A DNA stretch of 64,000 nt. Origin: Knufia peltigerae. Its lineage: Eukaryota; Ascomycota; Eurotiomycetes; Chaetothyriales; Trichomeriaceae. Location: positions 19,770 through 83,769 of the forward strand of contig JAPDRN010000143.1 of assembly GCA_030247855.1 (NCBI GenBank). Reading direction: 5' to 3'. The notes beneath the pieces were generated by a model, which had not been told where the DNA came from, did no database searches, and saw nothing but the letters and a program-made list of their open reading frames with translations. Shown here piece after piece: positions 22,059-33,443 of this stretch (positions are counted from its first letter, which is position 1; each line of letters starts with the position of its first letter). The translations under genes and the position numbers were made by a program.

Positions 22059-24103
22059 TGTCTCATCAAATATGTCTGCAGGTCTCGGTTGTGTCGTTCA
22101 GCAATTTTTCTGACGGGCTTTTATAGCTTTTCTTCACACAGAGTTCGAAGGGGACGTTGCATCCTATCATCGGTTTTGAGCAATGAGGTGAGGAGGTTTC
22201 TTCAAAGAGAATCCGGCGGTTCCCTGTGGGTTCCACAGTCCAGGCAGATATCTCTTGAGGCTTCAGGATTCGATGTTAGAGTAGTGGCCTTACGATAAAA
22301 GGGTGGTGAAACGGCAAGGCCGTGCAAACGCATGAACGAATCACGTACCTGTCGCAGATTAACAGAAGCCTACTGAGCACGACAGTAAGATGTATGCTGG
22401 GCCAATATCAGGGCGTCTCGGACCCGCCACTGGCGTTCCCCCTGGGTAGAGGCTGAGAAAAGTCTGATTCTGCAGTCGGCATGTGGCGAAAGCGTCCATT
22501 GAGACCTTACCGTAGGGACGTCGGCGTTATGCGAAAGCGAGAAGCGCGGCTGCCAATATGATACGTGGACAGCGACGACCATGACCCGTCCGAAGCGGAT
22601 CGACGTCTGAGCCCGCTACGGGGGAAGGGGCACCTTGCTAGAGTGAATTAGACTTGCCTGCAGTTCCATTGCGACGCCAATGCGTGTGCCTGGAGATGGG
22701 TGGCGAACAGCAAAGCCATGAGGCTAGAGAGCTAAGTATACCCATGCGCAGGAAAGGACAGATCACTTGCGAGGAACCTAGGCTCGAATCACCGTCCTTG
22801 CGTGCTGGGGAATTGCCAGCCCACGGCAGTGAAAGGATCCATCGGCACGCAGTCCCCCAGTTCATCGAGTACAAATCCGCTTTATCAGGAAAGGCGGAAA
22901 TGTGATCGTGGGACTAAATCTGAATATTCCAAACACAGGCAAAGTGTGATCAAGTCGGTGGAATTCTCTCCCTTTCTCTGCCTCTCTCTCTTGGCAGGAT
23001 GGCATGGTACTGCAGTCAACGAGAATACGAGCCAGGGCGACTGAGCGCGAATTCCTCATTCCAGTTCCGTCTGCTCGGATGATACGGAAAGAGAGTTGAG
23101 TTCTTTTTTCCATCGAGAGAGAGAGAGAGAGAGGATAGAAAAGATATTAGGAGTTTGCTGGAAAGGTAGATGTCATAGCCCCGATCAGCACCAAAGTCCC
23201 CTAGCGAGGATGACCGGGCGAAGCACAACCGATTCGTCCGTTACGGAAAAAGCAGGAAGAGTGAATGTCAGATTTCGTAAGCCTTTTGATCGAAGTGACA
23301 AAGGGACGAAGGTCTAGAAAGATCCGTTTTGATGCCGGCGCGCGGAAATACAGAAAGGCCGAATCTACGATTTTATGATTTAGTAAGCCTCACTAGCTGG
23401 AAATACGCAAGCGAGAGACCCTGATGACGCGAAATCTACGGAGCAGCGGTCCTCGCATTCGCACTGGAGACAGACACCGACTCTACGGAGTACAAATCCC
23501 TAGACCGGGGAGCAGGCCTTCAGAATATTACTCGTATTATTGTGAGGTCAAGCTAAGGTATATCTGAAGCCTATATCTTGGCTGCTTATCGCTTTCGACA
23601 TTCCTGACGGTTAAATATCTAGAATTCATATGATTCTCGGACTTCTCTCGCCTGGGACTGTGGCATAACCACCGACTCTCATCCTGGATTACAACCTCGA
23701 CGGCACCAAGTCCTTGACTTTTTCCCCAGCTCTATCAAATGTGGACCGTTGCTCCCATCTCAAGGACATTGCACAGCAGGTGGAATCAACAATCTGTTTG
23801 ATGATCGGGTCCGCTGCTGGCCAAGAGAGGGCTAATGGACGGTCAAACCGTGCTCCAATGCTCAAATCGCGCTCAAGCCAATGATCTAACTTTTGCCTGC
23901 TAATGCCGAGTTTGCTTTTAGACACCCTTATCCCTATTAGTATTTGAATTGAATGGTATGAAAGAACAAAATAACTCCCGCCTATGAGATTCGTGAATGT
24001 TGTTTACGCCTGTTGCCGACGTGACATTATGTGGGAGGCTGGAATGGAGAAAGGTTACACCTTGGAGGAGGGTAGACCGACTCTCAAGGGGCCAATGTGG
24101 ACC
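22059..24103. other. Two-kilobase gene-free stretch
   Basis: I find no ORF with recognisable content on either strand. A (GA)n run sits at about 23117-23134, and an exact TACGGAGTAC is at 23484-23493. Old, decayed repeat DNA is possible, but I could not identify terminal repeats or transposase fragments. Confidence 0.45.
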
Positions 24104-25913
24104 TCATATCGAGGTCACTCGTGTTTCTGGTCGAGCCATATTGGGACGGTGTTTGATGACCATCTGCAGCTCGCGGAGCATGTTGGTCGTGTTGTCGGCA
24201 TGCTCTTGCATGGTCGCGCGTTTTTTGCGGTCCTGCTGTAACTTGCTAAGTTTTTCTTCACGGCTCATTGGTGTCCATGACATCCTCTTTCGTGGCATGG
24301 CCACAGCCTCAAACACCTCCTCGTCTAGCCCACCGTCAGAGGAGCCCCTTTCGTCGCCACTCAATAGTCGGAACGCCTCCGCAGGACCGCCATCGACGAT
24401 GGTCAGTCCACCGAGACTGCTAGGAGAGGGGGACCCAGGAGACCGAATGTCACTAGATGCTCTTGAAGATCTTCGTTCAAGATCGGCATCCATGTTGAGG
24501 AACATCGTATTCCTTCCCTTCTCCCATTGGCTCAACGTGCTACGGATTTCTGCACCCAAGCTCTCATAGCTACGGGTAATAGCCATGCTGAAGGTCGAGT
24601 CGTCTTCAGTCGCCGATGATCTTTGCATTTCCTCTTTGAGTAAATGTACTTTAGCGTTGAGAGAGCGGATGGAGTTGACGACGGCGTCAAAACGACGCAT
24701 TTGCGCCATAGTGTGTCGTTTCTGTGGAGTCATAATTTCCAGGCCGGTCTCATTGGACGCGCTCTCCTCGCCGGTCCTGGTATGAGAGCCGTCACCAAAT
24801 TCTTCTCGGACAAGAGCCGCACGAACTACGTGGGCGCCCCGAGAGATTCCTGCTTCAGATTCCTGCAGAAGTTGTAGTATTCTTCTCCACTGACGAATGT
24901 TGTACCATGTGGAGCCTGTGTGAAGTGCAAGTAGATCACAAAGGAAGACCTTTCTCGCCATTAGGTGTAGTCGGAATAAAAATCGTAATTCTTTCAAGGA
25001 ATCTTGGGCTTCCCTGGAGATATTGTTGGCAAATATGACGGCGTCAGTATAATCTTGCATGGAAACTTCGTAAATGTCATGATAGCTCTTCAAGTCAAGT
25101 TCTCGAATGAAGGGCTGGATGAAATTGTGGGCATCCACCGACTGACTAATACTGCCAGTCAAGGCTGTCCCAAGTATGGCTCGGAGTTCTCGACAGCGAG
25201 ATGTTGCATTGTGGTCTTCGAGCCTGCTGATAGGTGGCATAGGGTGACTTCTAGATCTACGTCAGCGACAGGAGCGAAGGAGATCAGGGCTGTACTCACA
25301 TCTCGTAGCCTCGTGAAACCACTTCCACCTCTTGTATGAAGCGCAGTCCTGCGGAAGTCACGGTGTCAAGGTTGTATGATTCTGCAACCACTTTCGCCAG
25401 TGACAAACCCGCAGAACGCCTGATGAACTCCAGATATTGCCGGCGTGCAATGTACGCAGTCACAAAAAGACCCCCTAGGATGAGGAGCAGAGAGAGGCAT
25501 ATTTCAGACCACGCAACAGATTCTTGATTCTGATAACGCCGCCTCAGGAATTGTAGAAACCATGCTATCAGAAACGAAATCCCCGCGGTCATAATAGCAC
25601 CTCTTGTCGAGAAGGCGGTTGTCTGAAGTGTCTGTTCATCATCTTGCATATGCCTCCTGGGCTTTGGGTCATCTTGGAGGAGTTGGGAGGCAACGATAGT
25701 GTAACGAAATCGCTCTAGAAACTTCTCGTTCGCGACGTCGGTGGCCGAACTGGCGGATTGACGAAAGGCTCGCAGGCGTTCTTGAAGTTTTGGAAAACCT
25801 TGGGGAGCGAATGTTCGTGGAGGAGTTTGAGGAAGATCGGCGGCTTCGAACGGCACAGCATCTGCTTCAAGATACTCGGCTATAGGCGACTCATTGTAGA
25901 TTAGAGCTTCCAT
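24104..25913 (-). CDS. Vezatin/Inp2-like two-span membrane protein
   Basis: Exons 25913-25300 and 25256-24104 give 588 aa. Two close membrane segments lie at about residues 106-123 and 138-155 with a short loop, preceded by an acidic N-terminus and followed by a long helical cytosolic region. The block RRQYLEFIRRSAGLSLAKVVAESYNLDTV after TM2 is what I associate with the fungal vezatin/Inp2 (myosin-binding, inheritance of peroxisomes) family. The C-terminal third is Ser-rich, with basic coiled-coil stretches (MSREEKLSKLQQDRKKRATMQ). If the assignment is right, it would sit in the peroxisome membrane and recruit class V myosin. The family call rests on memory of the motif region; an unrelated membrane protein with coiled coils is the alternative. 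Confidence 0.6.
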
Positions 25914-26812
25914 GTCATGGTCGAATCATTGAGTGATTGAAGAGGCGAGAAACATGCAGCAGCTAGTGAAACAGTGTGAGTATTAATAAAGGTATAGGGC
26001 GAGGGAGGCAGGGAATGATGCGCGTGCGGTGACAGAAATGGGTATAGAGTACGGCAAAGAACAGCACAAGCCACAGTTGATAGATAGCACGGGATAGAAT
26101 GAGCACCCTGCGCTTATCCTTGTCTTCAGCCCTGATTCTTTGTGTACAGTACTCCGTATGTGTGGATGACGCGCCGGCGGCTGACAGCAATTTCAAGGCC
26201 CAGTAATAAAAGTAGGTACCTATTGACATTCGCTGTGGCTGTGATAGGGGCCCAAAAATAATAAGCCCCGGCGGCTTCTGGGGTACGGAGATGATCCCTG
26301 GCCACTAGGGAGTAATGAATCCGATCGACGTGGCTTTTTCCGTGTCCAAATTTCCGATGGTGTTGATGTTGATGGACCTTTGAAAACCCTCAGCCTTGTC
26401 ATCGGCTTTGTTGTTGTTGTTGTGGCTGTTGATTGCTCTGATTTCAACAACCAGTCAATATGAAGTCGTTCTGTTCAGTCTTATGATACTAACCACTTCT
26501 ATAAAAATATAAATTCACAGTAACAAGCTCCAACGTAGCTGGCACAAGATGAATCACAATCTATCTTCCGAACTACGAGGCCGGTCAAGATGGAATCGCG
26601 ATACCGCCCTCATGATACGCGTCTACTCAGCATTCACTGCGCATGAATTTTCTGATGCCGGCGGTATCGCGACTCACCGGCTTGAACACACAATGTAGGT
26701 GCAAAGAATTCCTCAGGCAGTGATGCCACTCTTCATCCCTTTTCAATTCGTCACTTGTCAACAACCCGGAGAATCAGAGAAGAACAGCTTCATCAATATC
26801 AAATCACGTATC
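25914..26812. other. Divergent intergenic region with a long inverted repeat
   Basis: No gene is supported. It holds one GTACTCCGTA at 26149-26158 and a perfect 13-bp inverted repeat, TCGCGATACCGCC at 26596-26608 and its complement at 26660-26672, with outer CCGGT/ACCGG matches at 26581-26585 and 26676-26680. The repeat lies 140 bp upstream of the next start. Confidence 0.5.
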
Positions 26813-28737
26813 ATGGAGCAATCAATCTTTGGAAAGACAGAAGCAGGAGATTCCTCTGGTGACACTGTCGCGACGACTCCTGGTGACACTATGGATGTCG
26901 ATGTCAACGTGCGCGCAACTGCAGACACCCCAGACACCGCAGATGTTGATGTGGATGTGGATGTGGACATGGCTGACAAGCCACCAAACGACGACGACAA
27001 CGAAGAATCATCAGACCGTGACTCTCTTCCTGACCTGACTGACATTGAAGCTCGTCATCTACGCAAAACCCCCAACCATGAGGTCAAGACAACGGAGCGT
27101 CAAGGTCTTTTGTACTCTGGCTTTTTTCGCCAATTACAGCTCAAACCTCAAAAGTATCTCGAATTCTACAATGGTGTCATATGGCCTCTTCGCTACAACC
27201 ACATTGAGGAGATTCAGAGAGGTACACCGGCAGGCTACAGAGCGTTCACCAATCGTCTGTTGAGAGGTTATGGCTACATCATATGGCCCTCCAACTCCGC
27301 GCCCACGTCCGAATGGCTCATTGATGTAGAAGATCTCGACGAAGGTGATGTTCGCTTGACATATGTGAAGCCTACTGGAAGAAATGGCGCAAGCACCGTC
27401 CCTGAGAATGCCAGGTACGTACCTACCTACCAACCACACTTGCGTGGTCCTTTACTCTTGGCCAAAACTACCACTACTTCTACCTCTTCTTTGCCCTTTG
27501 CCCTTTTCTTTTTTCTTTCTCTATCCCCTTTTGCGCTTTTTGCTAAATCATCAGAACAGATTCTGCACAATCTTGGACGCTTTGTGGGCGCGCATGAGGA
27601 ACGCAATTTTCACTCGACGCACACAAACCACCGCTCCCAACCGGCGAGTACGTGCAAGACAAAACAGCAACAAAGCAAGATGTCGTCAATCAAGTTCATT
27701 TGTTGATGACAACGAAACCGACTACGACGACATTGAAGGTATCAGAAACAATACCATATCTCCTCAAACATTCTTGGAGCGTGCGCGTGGAAGGACTCAA
27801 CAGACAGTCCTAAATTCACAGGCAACAACAACAACAACAATGGCCCATGCCAATGCCAATGCCGCTGGCAGTTCAAACCAAAAGTTGACCTACGAAGAAC
27901 TCGATCAAGCCCTCGACCGACTCCAGGCCACACTGTCCGACATCCGAGAGCGCAGCGACCCCGACATGTTTGCGAGCCTGTGGGAAGAAAAGATCATGCG
28001 ACTCGACGAGATCGAGGCTGGGCTCCCCCAAGACCCGGCTCTAGTGGCAATGTTTGACAGATCCATCGCTCGAGGCGACATGCCAGCTCCTCCCCCCGGA
28101 CCGGGCCCCGTCATGTGCAACGAGCCCTTCAACAGTCGAGGCAACCCTTCGAGGGACATCAACCTCAACATCCCTCCCACCATCCCAGGCACCATGTCCG
28201 TTTGGGTCAACGTTGCAGACATGCCCGCCGTCGCTCTGAACGAGGCCGACATCATCACCACCGGTTTTGGCGATTTGTCGATCGGTGGTGGTGATGGTGG
28301 CTCGTCTCACCACTGGGTAGACGCCCCTGTCGATCAGCTCGACATGGAACGATTCATCAAAGGGGTCAACGAGAGAATCACTCCCACACCATCAAAGGTG
28401 ATGGGTTATGTTTTGAGTTATGGATGGAATGTGAGTTTTTCTTTCTTTTTGTTTCTGTTGCTACACAAGACTAATAGAATCCCCAAAGGATTCCTGCCGA
28501 TTTATCTCTACCGGTCAATTCGAGACCTGTGGTAGAATCTTGTCCTCTTCCTCCACCTCCACCACCACTGTCGCCTCCTCATCCTCCTCCGTCGGTCCTT
28601 CCTCCACCGACTTCCCACCTCAACAATGGTCGGTCATTCGTCAAGGATGGTCGAATTTCCGCAACGACCTCGAGCGAGCGGCCCTCGACGGTGTCAAGAT
28701 CTGGAGGATCAAGGTGTGTGTAGTAGCTCTGCCATGA
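26813..28737 (+). CDS. Hypothetical acidic, low-complexity protein (orphan)
   Basis: Exons 26813-27418, 27555-28430 and 28489-28737 give 576 aa. I do not recognise a family. The N-terminus is very acidic, with an Asp-Val dipeptide run (TADVDVDVDVDM) and a DDDN patch. A more ordinary region follows (LYSGFFRQLQLKPQKYLEFYNGVIWPL; GYRAFTNRLLRGYGYIIWPS). Exon 2 has a basic stretch, a Thr run and a helical segment (LTYEELDQALDRLQATLSDIRERS). Exon 3 begins DSCRFISTGQFETCGRILSSS and ends near WSVIRQGWSNFRNDLERAALDGVKIWRIK. Both introns show pyrimidine tracts and CTAA-type branch sites, which supports a real spliced gene. ATG 26723 could add 30 residues. The 3' end after the GTGTGT at 28714 is uncertain and another exon may follow. 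Confidence 0.55.
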
Positions 28738-29665
28738 GAGATTGAGAGATCGAAAGACAGAGAGAGAATGTGTGTCTAAAACTTGGGTACTTTGGATTGA
28801 GTTTAGTCTCTTGTCTTCAAAATGCAAATCAAAATGAACTTCAAAATCTTGTCACTTTCCTTTTAGTTTTTTCTCACTTGTTCTCCAGCCGTGGTGGTAA
28901 TGTTCAGGGTAGGGATTGTATCTCAGTAGGACACCGTATGAAGTCATGGGGTTAGAAACACATGTTGGGTTGTATCTCGGTCGGTCACCATATTACCATA
29001 GAGTGATGAGTGTCACGCTTACTTGATTGTATCTCAGCAGTACACCATGTAGTACAGACACAACACATGGGAATGTATCTCGATGGTCCACCGTGGGCAG
29101 TGATGAGAGTAAAACGCACTCCAGGGATTGCATCTCGGCGGTACACTATATGTGGTATGACATCCGTACAAGCAGACTATAACCCACTTTGTACACGACA
29201 ATGACCGTCTGATCTAGTCCTATTTCCTGTCTGATAACTCCTCCCCTACGGCTGACTTTTACCCATTTCCAAAACCATGACTTTTCCATACGGTGTCCTA
29301 CAGGACCACACAAGGCGCTTGACCTCAAGAGCAAGGACGTACCTTGATACTACAATTGAGAACCGCCGTTAAATCCGTACTTTTCATGCTACGAAAACCC
29401 TCCGAAACCAGGCCATACAAGACAAGGACAAAAACAAACTCCAACCTCGCTATGCTCGCGTTATTATAAACACAAGGTTTTCCATAAGAGCGGGCTGGTC
29501 ACCGCAATCATTACAGGCCGTTAAAGCAACAACAGCAGCAGCAGCAGCAGCAGAGAATTTGCAAGCAGGTGTTCAGCCGACAAGAGACCCCCAGCCGAAA
29601 ACAAATCTCCTCTCTGCTTCTCACCCTCAACCCTCTATCCTCGAATTCGCCCCATTACACACACA

Positions 29666-29703
<38 letters not shown>
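28738..29703. other. Intergenic region holding the MITE and simple repeats
   Basis: Apart from the MITE candidate, this stretch has a (CAG)n run of about seven units near 29531-29551 and a (CAT)n run of about 13 units at 29666-29706 that overlaps the stop codon of the next minus-strand gene. No gene is seen. Confidence 0.5.
28927..29300. mobile_element. Candidate Tc1/mariner-type MITE with TA borders
   Basis: The ends are inverted copies: TAGGACACCGTATG at 28927-28940 and its exact complement at 29287-29300. The match continues inward on both sides through AAGTCATGG and a GAAA after a 3-nt offset, giving imperfect terminal inverted repeats of about 32-35 bp. Both outer ends are TA, as expected for TA target duplication. 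The interior has no ORF. Degenerate copies of a subterminal unit (consensus about ATTGTATCTCRG..CACCRTAT) start at 28915, 28969, 29026, 29072 and 29127. The first unit begins outside the left TA, so the true left border could lie further out, or the array could predate the insertion. Confidence 0.5.

Positions 29704-29706
<3 letters not shown>
29666..29706 (-). repeat. (TGA)n microsatellite overlapping a stop codon
   Basis: On the minus strand the coding frame of the adjacent SDR ends W-W-P and then enters about 13 TGA triplets in the same frame, so the microsatellite supplies a run of tandem in-frame stop codons. Confidence 0.85.
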
Positions 29707-30915
29707 AGGCCACCATCCCATCCTCTCGTAACTGGCAATCATCGCTCTGATCTCATCAGCCGTCAACTTTTCATGTTCGTACTTGAACCCGGCGACCCTT
29801 TCGAACAAAGCCCCATCCAGACTGAGGTCCGCGTCCTTGAGCAGTTCCTTCTCCAAGAAAGGAGTCAGTGGGCCAGGTTTGGTGATGGCCTTTTGCTCCA
29901 GCATATCGGCCCATGGCTGCAACAGATCCTCATTCAGCTCGTCGACGACACTCTCGAGATGCAGCCTTGCGAATTGAGAGATCATAGACCCCTGGAAGCC
30001 GGTCTTGATACCGAAAACTTGGGAGAAGATTTCTGCCATGTCACCTTGACTTGTTTGACCGTGGTCGACGATATTGAAGACGGGAACATTGCCAGGCCCC
30101 TCCTCGCCTTTCGAACCCAGCGTTGATCTCCTGCTGGTGGTCGGTGAGCCCGCGGGTACGACCGAGTTGGTTGACCTCCACACCGCAGCTTCCCACAACG
30201 CTCGAGCCATGTCCTCGACGTGAACGGTGTTGATCTTCAGGTCCTCGGTCCAGAGCCACTTCAGCTCCTTGTCCTCTTCCTTGTAGACTCGTGCCATGCA
30301 CAATGCCTTTGCGATGAATTTGGAGTCGTACTCTCCATAGACATGCGCAGGACGTAGGATGACCAGGTTCAACCCCGGGATGCGAGACAGCTCCTGTTCA
30401 GCCTCTAGCTTGACCTTGGCGATTTTCAGCCATGGTTTCAGTTTGTCCTGCTCCGTGCGCGGGCTCCGGTTCGGGGCGTAGACCACGCCCGTGCTGACTT
30501 CCACAAAGGACTTCACCCCTCGTGTCGCTGCCTCTTTGGCCAACGTGAGGCTGACTTGATACGATCGCAATCTGTATACTTCAGGAGTCTGTGACCAGGC
30601 CGTCTCCGCTGCGAGGTTGAAGACATAATCCCAAGTGGCATCTGGTCCGTCTGGATGATCGAAAATGCGCGACATCGAAGTCTCACGCGAGGCATCGGCC
30701 TGTATGAAGAACTGTGGTGAACATGGTTCGCTGAATTCTGGCGCAAGGTGGGCCAACTGTGGAAGAACCTTGTCGACAATGCGCACGGAGGAAGCAAGAT
30801 TTTGAGAATGAATGTACTTTGCTAGAAATCGACCGATGTAGCCGAGTCCGCCCACGATCAGCACAGAGGGTTTGGAAGTGGCGTTGGTGGGGGATGCGCC
30901 TGTCGGATGTGTCAT
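29704..30915 (-). CDS. Extended SDR / NAD-dependent epimerase-like protein (3beta-HSD-like)
   Basis: Single exon, 403 aa. The N-terminal Rossmann motif is GGLGYIG at residues 22-28, followed by a typical extended-SDR layout: FIQADASRETSMSRIF, YVFNLAAETAWSQTPEVYRLRSYQVS, SFVEVSTGVVYAP and LVILRPAHVYGEYD. The catalytic Tyr expected four residues before the Lys of KLEAE appears to be replaced (KIAKVKLEAE has Ile there), so activity may be altered, or the protein may act through binding only. This is family knowledge applied to a by-eye alignment. The frame continues upstream to 31029 without an ATG; 30915 is the first ATG, and the leader carries a long (TTC)n pyrimidine tract. The substrate is unknown. 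Confidence 0.78.
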
Positions 30916-32762
30916 GATGTGTCGTTGCAGGAGAGGTCCTGTTGATGACGGAGGGTACGAAGAGGAGAAGAAGAAGAAGAAGAAGAAGAAGAAGCAGCAG
31001 GAGGATCCCAGCACTCCAACAACCAGCACTGACGCCGAAAGGAAAGGGAAAAAGGGTTGGAAGAGGTCTCTGAGTCCACAGGTCCTGAGAGTAAGTCAGT
31101 GGTTGTGCGAGGAGGGGAAGCAATAATGAAATGGGGTCTCAGCTCACGCGCGCGCAAAGGGGGGGGTAAGACGATAAAGCACCGCCGGTCCGTCAATTCC
31201 ACTGGAAACAGGGATGCCGGATCTTATTAGAAGTCAAACGAGATCGCAAAGCTGGCACGGCCCGAATGGCAGCAGGCACTCTCCAGACGGCGGACTCGTC
31301 CGCACACCCACAGGAGGGCCAGTGGCCAGAGGATGGCGCAATTATTGACGGCCGGCGTCGAAGTCGTGGAGTGTCGCACGAGAGATCGAGAAGTAGAATG
31401 TAGAGTCCGAGTTTGTCGATATTACGCTCGTTGGAAACAAGAAGTTGTTCATATGCCGCTGGAATGCGGAATTGATTGATTGGCGTCCTCCGGGTGCATA
31501 GGCCCTTGCATTGGCGCCACTCGGTGTGCGCATAAGGTAAGGGAACCTGAACTCTGGTTCAGGGGCTCGTGGCAACTGTGTTGGATGCATCACCTCATGC
31601 AGGTCCCAGAGCTAGCACTCAGGGGTGCATGCATCTTGGATGTCTGTTTCTGAGGCGGTAGCTGCATGCGGTGTAACGAGTATGGGATATGCAGGTTACA
31701 CCATACCTAGAAGTAGCTGCAGGCGTGATTGATGGAGATTGGGGCATCAAGCGCACACCAGCAACAGGAGGCGGGATGAGAGCGGGACCAGACATACCAC
31801 ACGCCCCTCCAACGCACACTAGGAACCCACGAGGACGCTTCCCAATTTACAAGGAGGGTTCCCTTCTGGCGGTGACGAGGACGATGCTCATTGTATGGAG
31901 CTTGGGACATTTGGGCTGATGCCATCGTTAGGGTTAGGCTGGTCTACTATAGCGGGACAGAAAGTGATTACAGTTAGTAGGTACCTACTGGGTAGTCAAG
32001 CGGTGTCTCTAAGGCTACTGGTAAGGACTGCTGAGGTGATAGGGTTGTGTACACTAGGTGACCACGGGCAGAAGTCGAAAGATCACAGGCTACTTGAGAC
32101 AGGGGTTTGGCGGCATCAATGTGACATTCTCGGGAAGAATAAAGGAATTGCCGTGCACGTTATTGATACAAAATCTATACTCGGTACTACATTAATCACT
32201 GACCCAGCTGTTCACCCATGGTGGACAGTATGCTGCCCAAACGGGGGTGCTTCATCGTTTGCATAAGGGCTAGTCTCCCTCGAAGCCCCGTCACTCGGGA
32301 ACAAAGTCTTAGTACCGACGTTTCATGAACGATCAGACGACCTGTGTGTGGTGTCCTGCCGCCCCTGACCACCCAAAAGAAACTGCTTTCCCTTTTCTTC
32401 CCTACTTGGTGCCCAACGGACCCCTCGTTCGGGTGTGAAAGATGTGGTGCTCTGTCAGCCCAAGTCGAGACTCCTCCTGGTGAGGAAGAGGCGTAGCCAA
32501 CACCCTTGAATTCAACGTAGCAAAACCCCATTCATCGGTGTGGAATCGTCCATTAACACCGGACGCACAATATCTTGCTCCGCACAATGCTTTCCCAACG
32601 TCGTGTCTGGAACCGCTCAAATTCGCTCACGAACAACCTCTCGAGAACGCTTGCAAATTGGTATCATAGTCGATGATGTCCAGCTCATCGGCGCGCGTCG
32701 GAATCCATAAATCAACCACTCATCTTCTACTCCTTTGGAGCCAGGCCTGTGTGCCATGGTGC
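30916..32762. other. Gene-free stretch of about 1.8 kb
   Basis: A (GAA)n run at about 30966-30994 marks the leader of the SDR gene. An 8-bp inverted repeat, GGTGTAAC at 31670-31677 and GTTACACC at 31695-31702, could form a small hairpin. Several frames stay open for 70-120 codons (for example about 31895-32266), but none looks like a known protein. I see nothing else. Confidence 0.45.
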
Positions 32763-33443
32763 TCACTTGGCTACTGCTGGTCGAGGTTGTGATTTTACAT
32801 TCGTGGACAACCAGCTCTGCATACATCTGTCAGCGTCCTGGTTGTTTCTCAGTCGATTGGGGGTTCCTTACCAGCCCTTCAAGCAATCCTTCACCAGTAG
32901 TTGCGCAGCTAGGCACAACGTACCATATTCGTTCTTTCAATTGGCCCAGTCTTAGCTTTTCGGTAACTTCGGTTGGCGTCATAGAGCCCGGAATATCTTG
33001 TTTGTTGGCAAACACAAGGAGGAGTGCCTCTTTCATTTCTCGGTCCAATATTATCCTGTGCAGTTCTTGTCGGGCCTCATCGATACGTGCGCGATCATTA
33101 GAGTCAACCACGAAGATCAGACCTTGCGTCCCAGAAAAGTAGTGTCGCCAAAGCGGTCGAATCTTGTCCTGGCCACCCACGTCCCAGACGTTGAATTTCA
33201 CGTTCTTGTACGTGACCGTTTCGACGTTGAAGCCCACGGTAGGAATTGTAGTGACATCTTGATTGAGCTTCAATTTGTAGAGAATAGCTTAAGGGATGTC
33301 AGAGTATTCCTACAACATCGAAGGCTTCTCTTGAACAGGGCATACTTACTCGTCTTGCCTGCGGCGTCCAATCCGAGCATCAACAATCGCATCTCCCTCG
33401 ATCCGAAGATCTTCCCCATCATCTTTGATATTTGGTTACCCAT
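32763..33443 (-). CDS. ARF6: ARF6-type small GTPase
   Basis: Exons 33443-33350, 33287-32872 and 32816-32763 give 187 aa, the normal ARF length. Gly2 (MGNQISKMM) is available for N-myristoylation. The P-loop GLDAAGKTT occupies residues 24-32 and is interrupted by intron 1. Switch and effector regions are PTVGFNVETV and WDVGGQDKIRPLWRHYFSGTQG. NKQD is at residues 126-129, and CATTGEGLLEGL precedes the last intron. The C-terminus WLSTNVKSQPRPAVAK extends slightly beyond most ARFs. The sequence is closer to ARF6 (fungal ArfB) than to ARF1 by the KIFGSREMR start. It would control endocytosis, actin and polarised growth at the plasma membrane. The model is clean. Confidence 0.95.

Noticed and set aside
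22740..22830. Possible tRNA (a GGCTCGAATC word resembling a B box)
   Set aside because: I could not fold an acceptor stem or find a matching A box at the right distance.
28478..28723. Proline-rich reading of exon 3 of the orphan gene from the first AG
   Set aside because: The alternative acceptor at 28488 gives a normal-looking sequence instead of a low-complexity Pro run, with the same phase.
31895..32266. 123-codon plus-strand frame in the gene-free stretch
   Set aside because: No domain, no splice context and average composition; chance frames of this length are expected in GC-balanced DNA.
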